Position numbers and translations under genes: made by a program. Under the pieces are notes generated by a model that ran no database searches, was not told the origin of the DNA, and was given only the letters and a program-made list of their open reading frames with translations. From Apoderus coryli (Eukaryota > Arthropoda > Insecta > Coleoptera > Attelabidae): a stretch of 64,000 bases of DNA. Within the stretch, counting starts at the first letter, position 1; every line of letters begins with the position of its first letter. Positions 22,770 to 33,396 of this stretch are shown here, one piece after another. The stretch is from contig OU452205.1 of the NCBI GenBank assembly GCA_911728435.2, forward strand, positions 9,182,260 through 9,246,259, given 5' to 3'.

Positions 22770-24505
22770 GATCTCGTATTCCAAAAATTGTTGGTAATTA
22801 TTTTACGCGACAATTATAGTGGTTGGTAAATGTCAAATGTGTCGTGAATTAAACAATAAATAAAGAAAGACTCGTAGCACACCATTTGAAAGGTTATTAA
22901 AACATCTTTCCAACACAGTCTCATTCTTGGAGTTTTTTGGCATTTTTTTTTTGACAATTATATCAAAGCAGGGTACCATTTATTAGTATTGTTTAGTAAC
23001 AATTAAAAAAACTAGCAAAAACTTGTTTCCATTTTGTTTCATATTCGTTTATTTAATTTAAAGTCCTACTTAAACCATTCATTAATTCATCTTATTTAAT
23101 TTTGTAAAGAAAATTTATTTACTTGTAGGTGGTTCGGCTAAATGTAGAAAAACTATAAAAATTAAAGAGGCTTCAATAAACCTCCAAAATGATGTGCTAC
23201 TCGATCCGCATTCCATTTAAGTTCTTTTTCACCCCCTGTGGGGTTTGAACTTGGGCTTCTAAAATAGTCGGATTTTATTTCCCCTTCGAAAACAAAGTTG
23301 ACGTGTTTCGCCGTTTTGTCCTATTCAAACGAGAAATGCCTTTAAATTGCCTTGTTTCATGTGAGTTGGGGACACCCTGTATATGCATTTGCATTAAAAA
23401 CTATTAAGGGTACCTACGCCGTCATTTTTAGGTATACCAATGTTGAACCTCATTTATTTCAAAAGTAGGATACAAATATAATCCAGACTGGACATTGTGT
23501 AGAAAAAAACCTAGTTTGCAAATGTCACGAAATCATAAACTTCAACGGTTTTAACCGAAAAAGTTATTCATACCTAAAAGCTGAAGGGTACCCCTGTACT
23601 TATATTTAGTGACATAGGGTAAACGTTAATATTATCCTTATTGTAAATGGAATACCCTATATCCATGTCGTCAAAACTTTGTCATCTTTCATATTATGGA
23701 ATACTTAAACATGATTGATTTGGGTTTTTACTATTTTCCGTAATTTTCATTGCGCCTGCTGTATTTTGTGCCGGACACAAAACATACTCGTAAACATGTT
23801 ATACGAGTATCAGAGCGTTTAGAATTATTTTCAAGATTTGAAGCAACCCTTATAAATTTTTTTAGTCTATCAATTTAGTGGTTAGTTTTTAATATTTTGT
23901 AGTATTAATGCTCTTTTGTCGACGACTGCTTTGGACGTATTCTGATGTCAATATCTGTTATATACAGAATATTGTACATTCCGTAATAAAATTACATAAT
24001 GACGTATTAAGAGTTGCCGAACAAAAATCTGAGCTGTCACTGTTTCTACTTTCCCGTACAAGGCAAGTTTTGTGACCGCGCTAAAAAAAAAAATTGGGAT
24101 AAAGAGGGATATAACCATCTTCAAGTCACTCGAGACGATTAAGAACATTTCCAGACGGAAGTCTGTCTGTCTGTATGTATGTATTCTTCCATGATAGCGC
24201 GTCTAAAGGCTTCAACGAATTGAGCTAAATTTTGGTATATGAGTTTGGGCTAGTCCTAAGATGAACCCATTAGTTTTTGGTTAAAATCGCTTTAGCCCTG
24301 TGATAGAGGTGGACACAACCTTCACATTTTCAAATAGCAGTATGTGTCGAGAGCATTTTGAAGCATTTTTTATCGGCTTTACAGCGATAGGTGATTTTCG
24401 GTATTTGCCTCCATAAATCTCGAGAAAATTGCCTTTAAAATTTCACCAGTAGTTATTACCAAAACTCTTAATAGAATATATGTATAACGAAGTAATTTAA
24501 TAAGG
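22770..24505. other. repeat-like sequence without genes
   Basis: A terminal-like motif GGGGACACCCTGTA lies at 23,368-23,381. At 24,161-24,186 a GTCTGTCTGTCTGTATGTAT microsatellite-like block occurs inside sequence with the style of a dispersed repeat. No coding signal was found. Confidence 0.4.
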
Positions 24506-24510
24506 ATTTT

Positions 24511-24572
24511 TGGGGTTATTGATAGAGCGTGCGCTTTGCATGCGGAAAGTCCTGGGTTAAAATCACAGCTCT
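24511..24572 (+). repeat. tRNA-Ala-derived SINE-like fragment
   Basis: TGATAGAGCGTGCGCTTTGC, then ATGCGGAAAGTCCTGGGTT, resembles the D-arm end, anticodon arm (UGC) and T-arm of tRNA-Ala. The T-loop is mutated and the acceptor stem is lost. A SINE head is more likely than a functional tRNA. Confidence 0.5.
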
Positions 24573-24579
24573 TGAGCAC

Positions 24580-26295
24580 TGGTGGATCTAAAAGCCTCAT
24601 TGCATTGTACCTACATGGTGCGTCTAATAACAAAATTATTGTAATAAAAACAGTTTGGTTCATTTCACAAGCTCATCATCAACAAAATGTTAGTCATCAT
24701 GTTCATATTTGTTATTTGGAAACAACATTTTTAATGGGAAAAGCTTATCTCAAGACGTCTCAAAAATTCACAAGCAGAAAAGCTGCGTTCGCTTTGTTTA
24801 AAAAAACCTTTCAGATTTGCCATATATTTTTTTTTTATTTTAAAATACAGTTTCCGCATTTAAACAAGAAAGATATTTTAGTGCTTCGAATTTGACACCT
24901 TTTGCTCAAAGGACCTTGAGTAGAAGGATATTCAGTTGAATTTAACATCATATTTAAGCATTCATTTAACTTGTCCATAATATTAAAACAACAACATAAC
25001 ATACTCCAATTTTTAATTTTAAACCCCGAAAAGTAAGCTGATGCGTTAGCTGTGGCAAAGATTTTAATCTTTGCCTGAGGCATGCACTAATTAAATTGAT
25101 TTACTGATGTACATAGGATATATTTGAAAAATTCGCATCTGAAAAGCATTCTCTAATCTGATCTAATCTCCTGTATAATATGTAAACGTATTTTCCATTA
25201 CCGTAATATACTATATATATAGATATATATTTCGGAAAAAATGTAAAGGCCTTCCGGCAACTGGAGCGAACTTCCAAAACGGAAGTTGTAAGCAACTTTA
25301 ATTACCTACGTTCCTTTTTGTATCAGGCATTTGCGAACGATTTAAAAGTTTCAAAAAGTAAACTTGATAGTAGCTTTCTTTCAGGAAATACCTGCCTGTA
25401 GTAAGTAGAATAGGTAGAGCCACACACGAGATATCATAGATTTAAAAGCTGGAGTTGTTCGAGCTTTGAAGTTGTTTGGGATACATGATTAGGATATTAT
25501 TGTTTTATCGCAATTCTGCTGTAGTAAAAATTATATAAAAAGAAACCGGGAATCGCAGGTGGAATATTAATATATACAGAATGTTACTAAAGTTTACAAC
25601 ATAATAATGAATGTAACAAGAAAACCCTCTTTTAATTATTATAAAATCAATTATTTGAAACAGTATTTATTTTTTGCATCTTTTGCCTTATCTGAATTAA
25701 TATCAAAACGTTTACATAGTGATAATACAATAGTTTGACGGGGCAAATTCTAAAAGCATTTGTAACAACGTATATGATCTTAAGAAAAATGTATACTCAG
25801 CAATTCCGTCGTCTTACCCTCCATACATAAATTATACATACAATATTTATGGTCTGCAAATCAAAATTACAAATATAAAATTCGCAAGGCAAAAACAAAG
25901 CAAAACACTACCACATCTACACCAAATAAGATTCTAGTATTGATTAATTTATTAACGAGTTATAGCATTAAGAGTTATAATAAATATTTGGATGAAACTC
26001 CTACATATTTATTATGATGGGTCATCTTAGACTAATAAGGTGTAAAATTAAACATTAAATTAAAAATATAAATATAAAATTAAATGTCCCGAAACATGAA
26101 AATTACAATAATCTGACATTTAGTGCATTACTATTAAAACACATGCTGTGCCGTAACGAAATACTTAATTAAAGTGGAAGAAATTAACTTTATTATTCAA
26201 GGACAATGTAACAAAATTATGGAAAGATCATGCAGAAAGTTTAATAATGCAATGAAGGTATCCTGTTTTACAAACAATGAACAAGAAGTAGTTTG
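24580..26295. other. 1.7 kb with no recognisable gene
   Basis: Open stretches at 24,536-24,895 (+) and 24,835-25,083 (-) show no motif I can assign. An AT-dinucleotide patch is at about 25,212-25,231. Confidence 0.3.
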
Positions 26296-26300
26296 CACGA

Positions 26301-26420
26301 TATGTATTACCTCCGGAAGTCAGATCCAAGCCCGCTTTGAAGAGTTTTAAGGCATCTGTAAAGGAATACATGCGTGGCAAGACTCGAGAGGAGTTTCAGA
26401 CTCTTATCGGTTTTCTTTGA
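26301..26420 (+). pseudogene. LINE reverse transcriptase C-terminus
   Basis: The frame reads LPPEVRSKPALKSFKASVKE and YMRGKTREEFQTL before TGA at 26,418-26,420. L-P-x-E(V/I)R with a following Lys-rich helix is the usual extreme C-terminus of CR1/Jockey-like LINE RTs. Everything upstream is missing. Confidence 0.75.
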
Positions 26421-26785
26421 TTCTGTGAATCATATTGGGATTTTTTTTCTTTTTTTCTTTATATACTCAAGTCATTTCAGTCTTAGTCTTTTTCGTTGTG
26501 TACCTAGTATGTGGTGAATTTTTTTTTGATATGGTTTTTATTAAGGTGTATTAGAAGCCAGATGTGCTGGTACTGCGACCTGGTAAATATGTTAAGCTCA
26601 CGGACAATCTTTATAAAGATTTTGTGAGTTAGACATGTTTATTTTGCTGATTAATTTAACATTGTTATTGTACCTAGTAAATTTTGTTGTTAACCGTTTT
26701 GAGGGCTTTTTGTAATATGTAATATTGTTATAATTGTTTTATTTTGGCAAAATAAACATTATTATTATTATTATTATTATTATTA
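26421..26785 (+). repeat. LINE 3' UTR ending in an ATT microsatellite
   Basis: The 3' UTR ends GGCAAAATAAAC followed by about nine ATT units (26,757-26,785), as for LINEs with short-repeat 3' ends. The same type of end closes the LINE at 3.86 kb. Confidence 0.75.
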
Positions 26786-26805
26786 CAAAATAATTTCATT
26801 ATTTA

Positions 26806-27522
26806 TGGGTCAAACCTGAGAGTGAAATGATCTTTAGCATAGGCTTCGATCAGATGATGACAATACAAATAAATCTTTTAGGCTACTTTAACAATGTTCG
26901 TCAGTGAGGCTACACTACATGAAACTTTCGGCATGTTCTTTTTATAATTTTGTTACATTGCTCATAAATAATATAATGTTACAACTTCATTAAAACATCA
27001 TTTGAGTTATTACTTTTAAGACACTTTCGTTAATAAACAACAAATTTTTTACTAGTTAAGCATTAAATGTCAAATTTTTATAATTTTAATATCTCTTAAA
27101 ATATACAAAAATAAGCAAATTTTTCTAGGAAATTGCTCTTAATTTAGAAACCTTGCTATCTAGAGATAGGAATTGGGCATATCGTTTTGCAAAATATTTC
27201 ATCATCATATAGAGGCTGTTCCCTCTGAGAAAAATGACTTATGTCTATTATCGGTGAATCTATCAACAGAATTGATGATAATTCTCTGATGTTTTGGTGC
27301 CAAAACAAAAATTGAACATAAATAAAATTATATACAGTGTGTTCCATTTGAAATAAGCAAATTAATGTCAACTTCAAGTATAACGGGAAGTAGCATAAAT
27401 ATCACAATATGATAGATTTGCTAGACTGGATTTACCTGAGTAATCACACAAATTTTCGAAAGGATCGTGTGCTTAGTTTTTCCAAAACGTCTAACGTACC
27501 AACAATCACCCTGTATAATATT
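26806..27522 (+). repeat. unnamed ~700-bp repeat family, copy A
   Basis: It shares several blocks, in the same order and strand, with 34,225-34,972 and 61,541-62,246. It starts GGGTCAAACCTGAGAG (copy C: GGGTCAACACTGAGAG). It then carries CACTTTCGTTAATAA-CAACAAA, CATTAAATGTCA, AATATTTCAT, and GTGTGTTCCATTTGA near 27,337. It ends AACAATCACCCTG next to TA. Ends of CAGGGT/ACCCTG type and the TA flank suggest a mariner-like non-autonomous element. Confidence 0.65.
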
Positions 27523-27529
27523 ATAAATG

Positions 27530-28700
27530 TACCCAAATTACTACTGAAGAATGTATTGATTTCTTATGAGTGAAAGCAAGGAGGACGCTTTTTTACTATA
27601 TATTTTAATATTGTTCTTGGCAACAAAGAAAATCACGGATTACAAATAGGTAGGTGCATACTTTTTCCGTCCTTACGCTACAAATTAAATCGCACTGTAT
27701 ATCTATATTATGAATTTATATAGAAATGAATTTTCCCGCGTGGAATGTTTTCATTAAAAAGTCATAAGGCGCTCATTCCTTTTTTCTCTATTTCTTTTTT
27801 GTTTTTATTTACACTCTACTACTTCATTATAACGGACGAATATTGCGGCCGGTGACCCGCCCTAATGGTACTTTTTATCGGATTTCGCCGTTTACAGTCA
27901 AGTAAAAATTGCAGGAACAATAGCAGTGAAACTTTAAATCGCTTCCAACTTGGGAGGTATTTAAAACTGTTCAACGGAAATGAGAATTCCGTGAGCGTTT
28001 TCGTATTACTAATTACAATTAATACTAATGGGCATTATTGTTGGATTCGGTGCTTTCGGATTTTTTTTTTACCTAATTGTTTTATAATTTTCCTGAAGTA
28101 ACAAAACAGATATATATTGACTGTTTTTATACAACTAACGAACGAGACGATTCAATACTTTTCTTATTATTCACCGTGCTCAGAAAGACCGGGTACGGTA
28201 AAATAATTACTTGAAAATTAAGACTGACAAAAAATTGTAGAACCCTTTGTGCACTGTGTGACCTTGATTATGTACTTCAAAGTCTTTTTAAGGCAGGTCT
28301 CGTTTTTCAAATGCAATACCATATTTCTTACTTGGGAAATGAGGAGAACGGCAAATTCAACATCCAGACATTACCTTAAGTGTTTCGATATCAATACATT
28401 TAGGTCAAGGGCAAGGTCAAACAGAAGTTGAATTTGACCTTAATCTCCCATGTCAGAGTAGTTTAGTCCATGTTGTTTTAACGTACCGAGACATAGCGGA
28501 ACAAAAAATATCTTAATGAACAAATTTACAGTTAGCAACATTTTTCAGTTAAGTTTCCTTAAGCAATAATTATAATTTTACTCTTAAGTCATATTCAGTA
28601 AATAAAAATGATCGATAAAGATTTTTTAGCAACAAAAAAGATTTTTCCATTTATCATTCCGTTGTTGTTCTTGCTGTTCACAACATTATTCTTCGTTTAC
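27530..28700. other. no recognisable gene
   Basis: I see no coding signal. The sequence from about 28,700 on may already belong to the mariner relic split by the gypsy-type insertion. Confidence 0.35.
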
Positions 28701-28796
28701 AGCAACTTTGAAAGTTGTTTTTGTGTTTTTAAATTAAATGATTATTCAGCTTTATTACAATTTGGTCTCTAAAATTCGTACAACTGTCTTACTTAC

Positions 28797-28928
28797 TGTT
28801 ATATATCAATCATATTGTATACTTTCATTATTGTTGTTATATTTGTTAATTCTTGTTTATGTTAAAACTGTCAACTTATGTCAAGATATGCGAATTAAAG
28901 CCTAATTCTGAAAAGGTCTATTATTACA
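28797..28928 (+). repeat. 5' LTR of a gypsy-type element
   Basis: 132 bp from TGTTATATATC to TATTATTACA. It is nearly identical to 29,690-29,822, starts TG and ends CA, and is preceded by CTTAC (28,792-28,796), which recurs after the 3' LTR. ATATGCGAATTAAA at 28,886-28,899 is the exact reverse complement of the sequence just after the LTR. Confidence 0.9.
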
Positions 28929-28929
28929 A

Positions 28930-28943
28930 TTTAATTCGCATAT
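28930..28943 (+). promoter_or_regulatory. primer-binding site, possibly self-priming
   Basis: TTTAATTCGCATAT follows the 5' LTR end by one base, where a primer-binding site is expected. It is perfectly complementary over 14 nt to 28,886-28,899 inside the LTR. In Tf1/sushi-like elements the transcript's own 5' end pairs with the PBS and primes reverse transcription. That arrangement is possible here if transcription starts near 28,886. A tRNA primer has not been excluded. Confidence 0.45.
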
Positions 28944-28951
28944 AAATAAAA

Positions 28952-29449
28952 ATGGAAAAGTATTTTCGACCAGACAAACTAGAAGCTGATCCAAACTCCG
29001 CAACTGCTAGCAAAGAATTCAAACAGTGGTATGAAACTTTCAAAAACTTCCTGGAATGTAGTTCGGCAAAGGAAAAGCCACTTAAAGATAAAGATAAGTA
29101 CATGCTTTTAGTAAATTTCGTATCACATACTGTTTACGAACACATAAAAGAAGCAACTACGTATAGTGCAGCTATAAACATTTTACAAGAACTGTATGTA
29201 AAACCCACAAATGAAATTTTTGCAAGACATATTCTTACTACTCGTAAGCAAAACGTTAATGAATCTATTGATCAGTATGTTCAGGAACTAAAGATTTTAG
29301 CAAAGAATTGGAATTTTAAAGCAGTCTCCAGTGAACAAATCAAAAATAATTATATCAGGGACGCATTTATAAGTGGCATAATGGAAGAGAAGGTACAGTT
29401 GCCACGAAACATTTGGCGCCACGAGGTGACTTACGATTATTGGAAATGA
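28952..29449 (+). CDS. gag N-terminal part of the deleted gypsy-type element
   Basis: The ATG at 28,952 is 23 nt after the LTR. The frame is open for 165 codons without damage. It starts MEKYFRPDKLEADPNS and contains EFKQWYETFKNFL, LYVKPTNEIFARHIL and INDAF-like IRDAFISGIMEEKVQ. These blocks are typical of the capsid region of a widespread animal gypsy group. After about residue 147 the sequence changes to unrelated residues ending YDYWK, which marks the internal deletion and an out-of-frame join to pol. The zinc-knuckle nucleocapsid is missing. Confidence 0.8.
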   Translation: MEKYFRPDKLEADPNSATASKEFKQWYETFKNFLECSSAKEKPLKDKDKYMLLVNFVSHTVYEHIKEATTYSAAINILQELYVKPTNEIFARHILTTRKQNVNESIDQYVQELKILAKNWNFKAVSSEQIKNNYIRDAFISGIMEEKVQLPRNIWRHEVTYDYWK

Positions 29450-29651
29450 TGCAGAAGACCAACCAACGAATAGTCAACGCGATTGCCCATCTAGTAATAC
29501 TGAAGAAAGGGAAGAAGAAGCTTCGATAACAAACAGGTATAACGTTGAAGAACAACAATCGACCACGAACGATCAGAACGGCAATCAAAAGTTTTTGGAT
29601 CAAGACCAGCCTTTGCGTAAATCCACGAGAAATAAAAAGAAACCGGAGTAG
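29442..29651 (+). pseudogene. pol C-terminal tail of the gypsy-type element
   Basis: In the third frame an acidic stretch (NTEEREEEAS) leads to RKSTRNKKKPE and TAG at 29,649-29,651, like the basic tail that ends many gypsy integrases. It is joined to gag by the deletion, in a different frame. A purine-rich GAAAGCAGCTCCGGGTGAA lies just before the 3' LTR and could serve as the polypurine tract region. Confidence 0.5.
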
Positions 29652-29689
29652 GTATTTAACGTATTCGTGAGAAAGCAGCTCCGGGTGAA

Positions 29690-29822
29690 TGTTATATATC
29701 AATCATATTGTATACTTTCAACTATTGTTGTTATATTTGTTAATTCTTGTTTATGTTAAAACTGTCAACTTATGTCAAGATATGCGAATTAAAGCCTAAT
29801 TCTGAAAAGGTCTATTATTAAA
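29690..29822 (+). repeat. 3' LTR of the gypsy-type element
   Basis: Nearly identical to the 5' LTR, with one small difference (CATTATTG versus CAACTATTG) and AA in place of the final CA. The target duplication CTTAC follows directly. Confidence 0.9.
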
Positions 29823-30215
29823 CTTACTGAGCGAGAACGAATAATTATTCTCATGATGGCGTGACAACGACAGCTCCTTAAACGATGTACGAATTCTAAT
29901 TATTCAGACGTTTGCGAACAGTCTTTGGTGATATAAGGAATGCAAAATTCTTCATCAAGAAAATGTGAGCGCTCACACATCTAGTAGTCAAAATGTCGAA
30001 TTGATGATTCATCCGAGGTACAGTCCTGATTTGGCACACAATGATTTCTTTTTGTTACATGGAAAATGATTTCTGTCAACAGAAGAAGCCATAGGTGCAT
30101 TCAAAAGCAATATGTCTTGGAAATGTCTGAAGCAGAGTGGAAAAAATGTTCGAACGCAGACAAAAGAGTATTTCATAAAGGCGAATATTTTGAAAAACAA
30201 AGCAACTAATATACT
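29823..30215 (+). pseudogene. mariner-type transposase relic, internally deleted
   Basis: Just after the gypsy insertion the frame reads LTERERIIILMM, the usual N-terminal start of a mariner-like HTH (DUF4817-like) domain. In a shifted frame follows DNDSSLNDVRIL. Then the sequence jumps to the catalytic part: HQENVSAHTSS, IHPRYSPDLAHNDFFL (matching the H-P-YSPDLAP-D-F box with the third catalytic Asp) and LSTEEAIGAFKSN. Stops and shifts follow. The middle, including the first catalytic Asp, is gone. Upstream sequence (to about 28,700) before the gypsy element may hold the rest of its 5' end. Confidence 0.75.
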
Positions 30216-30219
30216 ATAA

Positions 30220-30740
30220 AATAGTGACCTTTGTAACTATAAAGTAGTAAACTTTGTTTAGATCAAACCCCTTAATTAAATATTACAAAATTATTTTTAT
30301 TTATTAAATATTTATTAGTTTTAATAATAATGCACACTCAATGTATTCACAATAATTTCAAATGAAAAACACTACCTAACATCTACTGAATTGAAATTGT
30401 TGCATTTATTAATTATTGTCTACTATTATTTTCATTCATATTTCATATTTTTTTAATTAAAAATATCCTGCAAATCTATATTCTGAATAATCAAATATCC
30501 TTTGTTAAATTTAAACAATAGGTACTCTTTTATATTTTTTATATGATCTTTTTTTATTTTTACCTGTGCTAATAATGTTTAATTATTAATTTGTATTGGC
30601 GATTCGATTGGTTTGGGTTCAAATTTGCACATGCATGTTATAGTATATCAATGAGAATTTTAAAAAGATGTTTGTTAGTATCATAGCCTCCTAATCTCAG
30701 AATCTTCTGGATTTTACTTTTCAGGATAGTTTTAAAACGA
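30220..30740. other. AT-rich stretch with no gene seen
   Basis: Nothing identifiable. Confidence 0.35.
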
Positions 30741-30742
30741 AA

Positions 30743-30890
30743 ATAATTGTGTGGCATAGCGAACAAAATGAATGAAATGGTTTTACATACACAAGGGATT
30801 TTGTTTAATTTAGCAGGGCCTCAGTCTAATTCAATAGAACCAGACCGATGCATGGTTCGACAGATACTGACGAATTCGTTTCGTTCTTAT
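30743..30890 (+). repeat. dispersed repeat, copy 2 (partner at 4.17 kb)
   Basis: CAGGGCCTCAGTCTAATTCA and CGACAGATACTGACGAATTC match the 4.2-kb copy, with scattered substitutions. Confidence 0.65.
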
Positions 30891-30899
30891 TATGAGCTT

Positions 30900-31985
30900 G
30901 TCAGGGTACCATAGTTGTAACCTATCTACATGTCTACTATGCCACAAAATTGCTTTCTTTTTATTATATTTACGCACACAACTTCATATTATATAGTTTT
31001 AAAACTTTAAAGCGTTCAACTAAAGGTAGGAGAGGACTGGCTTAAAGAAATTCTCTCTGCTATTCGAAACATGTCCATTAGGTGAATGACTTTGATTAAA
31101 ACTTACTTTGTCGAGATAAAACTTTAACGTTATATTTATCCAAATCAACCAATCAAATCCAAATGGATTATTCCTTTTATTCAAATTTTGACATAAGCTA
31201 AGAAATGATTTTTGTAAATCGTATTTTGTTCTTTTTTGTTTTTTAAGAAAGCGTTAAATATGATCTAAGAAAACAAAATTATTCAGTTTCATTTAAAACA
31301 AAGAATACCTTAGATAAATATATTAAAAACAATTAAATAACAATATTTTAGTATTGTTTTAAATGAAGCTGAATCATAATATGATATTATATAAAAAGAA
31401 AAGTTACGGTTTTGCTCCAATGCAACTCACATTGTAATGTTTAATAATTAGCTTCATTTTTATGTTATTTTTACTTCAAAGTTTTTTCATAAAATTGGTG
31501 AGTTTCTTTTATGTCTGACTATATAAACTCCATTTTATTATCTTTAATTGTATTTTAGATATGTAGATGTTTAAATCTAGTATTAAACTATAATCAGCGG
31601 AGAAGGGCTTGTAAATTGTAATTGAATTTTAGTTTAACGTAATTGGATTTTAATATTACTCCAGAATTGACACGCCTTCTGTAGTGTAGACAGTTCAATT
31701 TTCCAAAATGAAATGTTTCATGTTCATATACCTATAATAAAATAGCTATTCCAATGTAACTTCTTCTCATATAATATCCTGAGCTCATCTTTGCCGCTCC
31801 AATAATACATGGCACTCCTCGTCATTTTCTGCACAGCAGGAAGTGCTTTCTCCAGTCTCCTTTATACTTTGTCTCTAATCCATCATTGTTAAATTTCCAC
31901 AAGTTTGTTATATTTCAGTTTTGACTAAACTACCTAATGTTAGGTAATAATATTATATAGCTAGCTATCTCAAGATGAGGTAAAA
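30900..31985. other. 1.1 kb with no recognisable gene
   Basis: CGAAACATGTCC at 31,064-31,075 resembles the end of the hammerhead-like motifs, but the CTGATGA box is absent. No coding signal. Confidence 0.35.
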
Positions 31986-31994
31986 TTTCGAGCA

Positions 31995-32525
31995 GTAAAT
32001 TTCAGTAACCATTTTTTAGATATATCTACATTAAATATTTCTAGTTTATGAATAACTTCAAAATCTATATTATTTGGCAATATCTGGTAGCAATATTGAA
32101 TTAGATAGATGATATGATATTTTGGTTTGATCAATGAAATATAATAATTGGGTATCATCCGCAAAAGCACTGACATTGCTAAAATTAACTTTATCAGAAA
32201 TACTTGCTGTGTATAGGTACTATAAAGAGTAGCGGAATCAAAATTGATCCTTGCGGAACGGCAGAAATAATAGGCTTTGCAACCGATGACCCAGTATTGA
32301 TGCAAACACTCTGTGTACGATCACTCAAATAATTACGAAAAAACAAGACACAACTCCGCAAAACCATAATAAGACAACTTCGAACATAAAAGATCGTGAC
32401 CAATAGTGCCAAAGATTTTGGAAAAACCAAGCGAAATCATAAGTGCTACCTGCCCATTGTCAATAGCCCGAAAAATATCATCCAGCAGATTTAACAACGC
32501 CCATGTTTGCGAACAAAGAAAAGGT
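31995..32525 (-). pseudogene. non-LTR retrotransposon RT fragment (motifs A to C)
   Basis: The minus strand reads ALLNLLDDIFRAIDNGQVAL, ISLGFSKIFGTIGHDLL (motif A, catalytic Asp changed), FFRNYLSDRTQSVCIN, SAVPQGSILIPLLF (motif B) and, after a shift, SAFADDTQLLYF (catalytic ADD) and QTKISYHLSNSILL. It has at least two frameshifts. It resembles Jockey/CR1-like LINEs but is a different family from the one at 2.5 kb. Both termini are missing. Confidence 0.8.
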
Positions 32526-32582
32526 ACATAATATTTGGAAAAGCAAAGAAATTTGTAGTAGTGTTTTGCTGATATAAAATAT

Positions 32583-32720
32583 ACAGGGTGTTTTTAAAAG
32601 ACACGCAATATTTAAGGCGTGATTTTTCAGGTCATTTTATGAAAGAAAGTTCCTATGCACATACGTCCGCAAATGCATTGTTTCCAATATACAAGGTGTT
32701 AAAGTTAAAGCTTTTGACAC
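32583..32720 (+). repeat. terminal part of a CAGGGTG-type repeat
   Basis: TA-CAGGGTGTTTTTAAAAGAC starts a segment, and a related ATACAAGGTGTTAAAGTT word occurs about 110 bp later in the same orientation. This style of repeat end is widespread in insect genomes. The other terminus was not found. Confidence 0.45.
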
Positions 32721-32729
32721 GAGCTGGAC

Positions 32730-33396
32730 AGAATCATCTAGAGTAAAGGAATTAAAACTAGAGAAGGAAGGAAAGTTCTTTAGTGTTAAAGTAAATAAAA
32801 TCAAATAAGGACACTTTTAAGAGAAAATTCGGTCCATCATAAGACATTTTTTGATACCATCCGAAACACAATACAAAAGTTTGCGCGTGCTTTCAAACCG
32901 CGGAAGCATTTAAAAATAAAACTATTTGTATATTCAAACTGTTTAGTCTTCTAAAAATTTCTCTCTTCTTTTCTTACTCTAGTTTTTATAACATATTCGA
33001 CAGACCAAATTATAATGAATAAATTACAAACACTTTTATAATATACCCTAACGATATATTTCCGTGTAGATATATACTGGCAAATTTTTTCAACGTCAGC
33101 TTTATCAGTATGTTGTTTAATGTTAACGAACCATGCATTATTTATGAGGATAATATAGGCCACATATATATCGCTAAAAAATAATTTCTATCAAACCTGT
33201 GGCACCAGCGTTCTATAATAAATAATCTGTGTACCATGTTTCGCGAGATACATTCTAGCGTAATATTTTTGTGTACCTATCTGAACTGTTTCTTTAATAG
33301 CTGGTACCGCTTAAATAATTAAATGCGTAAGTGTATTAGTGCCTCTATATTATTGCATTAGTCCCATCGAACGAGCTGTGGCCAAAGCTCAAAAAA
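32730..33396. other. no recognisable gene
   Basis: AT-rich sequence without motifs. Confidence 0.35.

Larger units (their letters stand above)
28797..29822 (+). mobile_element. internally deleted gypsy-type LTR retrotransposon with 5-bp TSD
   Basis: Two near-identical LTRs of 132-133 bp enclose a partial gag and the tail of pol, with protease, RT, RNase H and integrase deleted. It is flanked by the 5-bp target duplication CTTAC (28,792-28,796 and 29,823-29,827), the size expected for gypsy elements. Removing the element and one CTTAC rejoins a mariner transposase reading, so the element is nested. High LTR identity points to a recent insertion of an already deleted copy, which would have needed a full-length partner for its enzymes. 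Confidence 0.9.

Noticed and set aside
31060..31080. CGAAACATGTCC as another hammerhead
   Set aside because: The upstream CTGATGA box and stem II are absent; only the GAAAC side is kept.
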